A stretch of DNA of 33,173 nucleotides from Candidatus Accumulibacter regalis (GTDB taxonomy: Bacteria; Pseudomonadota; Gammaproteobacteria; Burkholderiales; Rhodocyclaceae): positions 11,602-44,774 of the forward strand of contig JEMY01000067.1 of NCBI GenBank assembly GCA_000585075.1, given 5' to 3'. Positions 32,389 through 33,173 of this stretch are shown here, piece by piece. Under the pieces are notes generated by a model. That model was given only the letters and a program-made list of their open reading frames with translations, did no database searches and was not told where the DNA came from. Both the position numbers and the translations under genes were made by a program. Numbering within the stretch: the first letter of the stretch is position 1; each line of letters begins with the position of its first letter.

Positions 32389-32603
32389 GCCGTTGCGCCG
32401 GTTTCGCGGGTGCGCTTTTCCAGCCAGGCGAGCAAGTCGGAGCGGCGGTAACGCACGTTGCGTCCGATCTTGATGAAGGGCAGGTTATAGCGCCCGGTGC
32501 TACGCCAGACGGACAGCGTGCCGGGGGAGGTGTCCAGTAAGTGCGCCGCTTCTTTCTCGTCGAGAAGATCGCGGGCTGTCCCAATAATGCTGTTAATACT
32601 CAT
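32385..32603 (-). CDS. AlpA/excisionase-like helix-turn-helix protein
   Basis: A 72-residue MerR-type HTH_17 protein: LLDEKEAAHLLDTSPGTLSVWRSTGRYNLPFIKIGRNVRYRRSDLLAWLEKR contains the helix-turn-helix followed by the wing (FIKIGRNVRYRRSDL) typical of AlpA and excisionase-like regulators. In P4 and PICI islands AlpA activates excision or the replication operon. ATG 32603 is preferred over GTG 32606 because GGAG lies 6 bases upstream. Two tandem palindromic sites lie directly upstream (32620-32658), so this gene is either regulated by another factor or autoregulated. It heads the primase operon. Confidence 0.85.
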   Translation of the reverse strand: MSINSIIGTARDLLDEKEAAHLLDTSPGTLSVWRSTGRYNLPFIKIGRNVRYRRSDLLAWLEKRTRETGATA

Positions 32604-32619
32604 CACTCACTCCAGTGTG

Positions 32620-32658
32620 GAACTGCGTAGTGCAGTTCAGAACCGCACAACGCAGTTC
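32620..32658 (-). promoter_or_regulatory. Two tandem 19-bp palindromic operators upstream of the HTH gene
   Basis: GAACTGC-N5-GCAGTTC (32620-32638, perfect) is followed at 20-base spacing by GAACCGC-N5-GCAGTTC (32640-32658, one mismatch). They end 17 bases from the HTH start codon, at the place of a repressor or activator site for the replication operon. Confidence 0.7.
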
Positions 32659-32695
32659 ATGGAGCGAAGGCTAGAGCAAGGGAAAGTGTGCTGGT

Positions 32696-32730
32696 CCGAA
32701 TTCGGAATTCGAAAAACCGAATTCGGTTTT
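32696..32730 (-). terminator. CCGAATTCGG palindromes, terminator/operator after the 125-residue gene
   Basis: CCGAATTCGG is repeated at 32696-32705 and 32717-32726, 21 bases apart. The second is the core of a perfect 18-bp palindrome AAAACCGAATTCGGTTTT (32713-32730). Read leftward it is a stem followed by T5 just after the stop of the 125-residue gene, which fits a rho-independent terminator. The twin spacing also suits an operator for the HTH operon. Confidence 0.5.
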
Positions 32731-32735
32731 CTTCC

Positions 32736-33113
32736 CTATTTCATGCGGATTGCAAGCGCATCTGGGATTTTTGCCAGTACACCGCGAATAGTGTCGTCAG
32801 TCACGCTTGCGCCGATTTCGTCGGTCATAGTGGCGATTTTGGCCGCCGCACCGCGGTCTTGGTGCTTGATCGCGGAGTAGTCGCAAAGCGCCGCGATGAT
32901 GGTTAGTAGCGTCTTCCTCTCGGTTGTTGTCAGTGGCTTTCCCGGGCTTGCCGAAGTGGCGCCTATCGATGCTTCCAACTCCCGTAGCGCCTCTGTGCGA
33001 ACAACAACGACTCCGTGCTCACCCGAGTTCGACACTTTCCGCGTGCCAAGCGCATAAATGACGCCCCAAGGCTTGCAAAAACAATGCGTTAGTGTTTTTC
33101 CGGAAATGGCCAT
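32736..33113 (-). CDS. Hypothetical protein of the island, upstream of the HTH operon
   Basis: A 125-residue protein. The N-terminal half is poorly defined (MAISGKTLTHCFCKPWGV...). The C-terminal half (TTTERKTLLTIIAALCDYSAIKHQDRGAAAKIATMTDEIGASVTDDTIRGVLAKIPDAL) is a helical segment of a kind I recall in short proteins of phage-like islands. There it can look like a small DNA-binding or HTH-type end (AAKIATMTDEIGASVTDDTIRGVL). The ATG at 33113 lacks a close ribosome site (AAAGGAAA is 17 bases away), so the start may be internal. It is separated from the HTH gene by palindromes that may terminate its transcript. Confidence 0.6.
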   Translation of the reverse strand: MAISGKTLTHCFCKPWGVIYALGTRKVSNSGEHGVVVVRTEALRELEASIGATSASPGKPLTTTERKTLLTIIAALCDYSAIKHQDRGAAAKIATMTDEIGASVTDDTIRGVLAKIPDALAIRMK

Positions 33114-33130
33114 GTAGTGACACGTTATTT

Positions 33131-33152
33131 CCTTTAGGCTATTGCCTATAGG
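33131..33152. repeat. Imperfect palindrome near the window edge
   Basis: TAGGC (33135-33139) and GCCTA (33144-33148) around 4 bases, with CCT/AGG outside (33131-33133 and 33150-33152). It lies upstream of the ATG at 33113 and may be a regulatory site; the neighbouring sequence is cut by the window edge. Confidence 0.3.
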
Positions 33153-33173
33153 TTTTCTGGGCGCTACAGTAGC

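Larger units (their letters stand above)
22896..33173. mobile_element. Integrated phage-satellite (PICI-like) island, right end outside window
   Basis: To the right of tRNA-Thr the gene style changes from housekeeping to phage-accessory. The content is an AlpA-like HTH protein, a PriCT-2/DUF3987 replication primase, a DUF5681 protein, a small terminase subunit and many tiny hypotheticals in ATGA-overlapped leftward operons, plus a plus-strand cargo block of lower GC. Together, AlpA + primase/replicase + TerS without large terminase, capsid or tail genes is the Gram-negative PICI gene plan. No integrase is seen up to 33173. The left boundary is placed at the tRNA 3' end by convention for tRNA-targeting elements; no duplicated att core was found within the window. 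Confidence 0.7.

Noticed and set aside
22896..33173. Search for an integrase gene in the element
   Set aside because: No tyrosine or serine recombinase motif was found in any frame; it is probably outside the right edge.

Overview
The window looks like a chromosomal segment of a GC-rich betaproteobacterium. Gene content and protein style fit Rhodocyclales, possibly a Candidatus Accumulibacter-like organism; that placement is inference. It divides into a host part (1 to about 22.9 kb) and an integrated element (about 22.9 kb to beyond the right edge).

Host part, left to right. Positions 1-294 hold the C-terminal end of an ISL3-type transposase. A minus-strand group follows: a secreted metallophosphoesterase (6039-4963), a large phospholipase C/acid phosphatase-type phosphoesterase (4884-2329), and a 574-residue protein (2073-349) whose N-terminus resembles P47/OrfX-type TULIP proteins. 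A plus-strand type I secretion locus comes next: ABC exporter (6648), membrane fusion protein (8508) and TolC-like outer membrane channel (9893). It is followed by an orphan sensor histidine kinase, an astacin-like zinc metalloprotease that is the likely export substrate, and an alpha/beta hydrolase. On the minus strand lie a PaaJ/PcaF-type thiolase, PaaY and a tRNA-Pro/Arg/His operon with a good sigma70 promoter. The plus strand then carries ETF-ubiquinone oxidoreductase. The conserved queG / tsaE-amiC divergon completes the host part, with tsaE and queG start codons directly abutting.

Integrated element. tRNA-Thr(CGT) at 22820-22895 is the apparent attachment gene. Everything to its right reads as a phage-satellite-like island. 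Transcribed leftward toward the tRNA are a 125-residue hypothetical protein, an AlpA-like helix-turn-helix protein, a 63-residue protein, a PriCT-2/Toprim/DUF3987 primase-replicase and a 182-residue protein. Farther left come a small basic protein, a DUF5681 protein, three tiny proteins sharing an N-terminal KLE motif, and a small terminase subunit. Most of these genes overlap by ATGA. No integrase, large terminase or structural phage gene is visible, so the layout matches Gram-negative PICI-type satellites; the integrase, if present, lies past 33173.

Between the two operon halves sits a plus-strand, visibly A/T-richer cargo block (about 25.2-28.9 kb). It holds a fused HTH-GHKL ATPase-DUF4325 protein preceded by three 22-bp direct repeats, a three-pass membrane protein, and a secreted ClpP/crotonase-fold protease-like protein. 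This cargo is the best candidate here for an undescribed system. The element also carries several unannotated DNA signals: tandem 19-bp palindromic operators, two CCGAATTCGG palindromes, GTTAC-N3-GTAAC sites at both ends of the small basic gene, and an iteron-like TGCTAC/GTAGCA array beside the primase gene.
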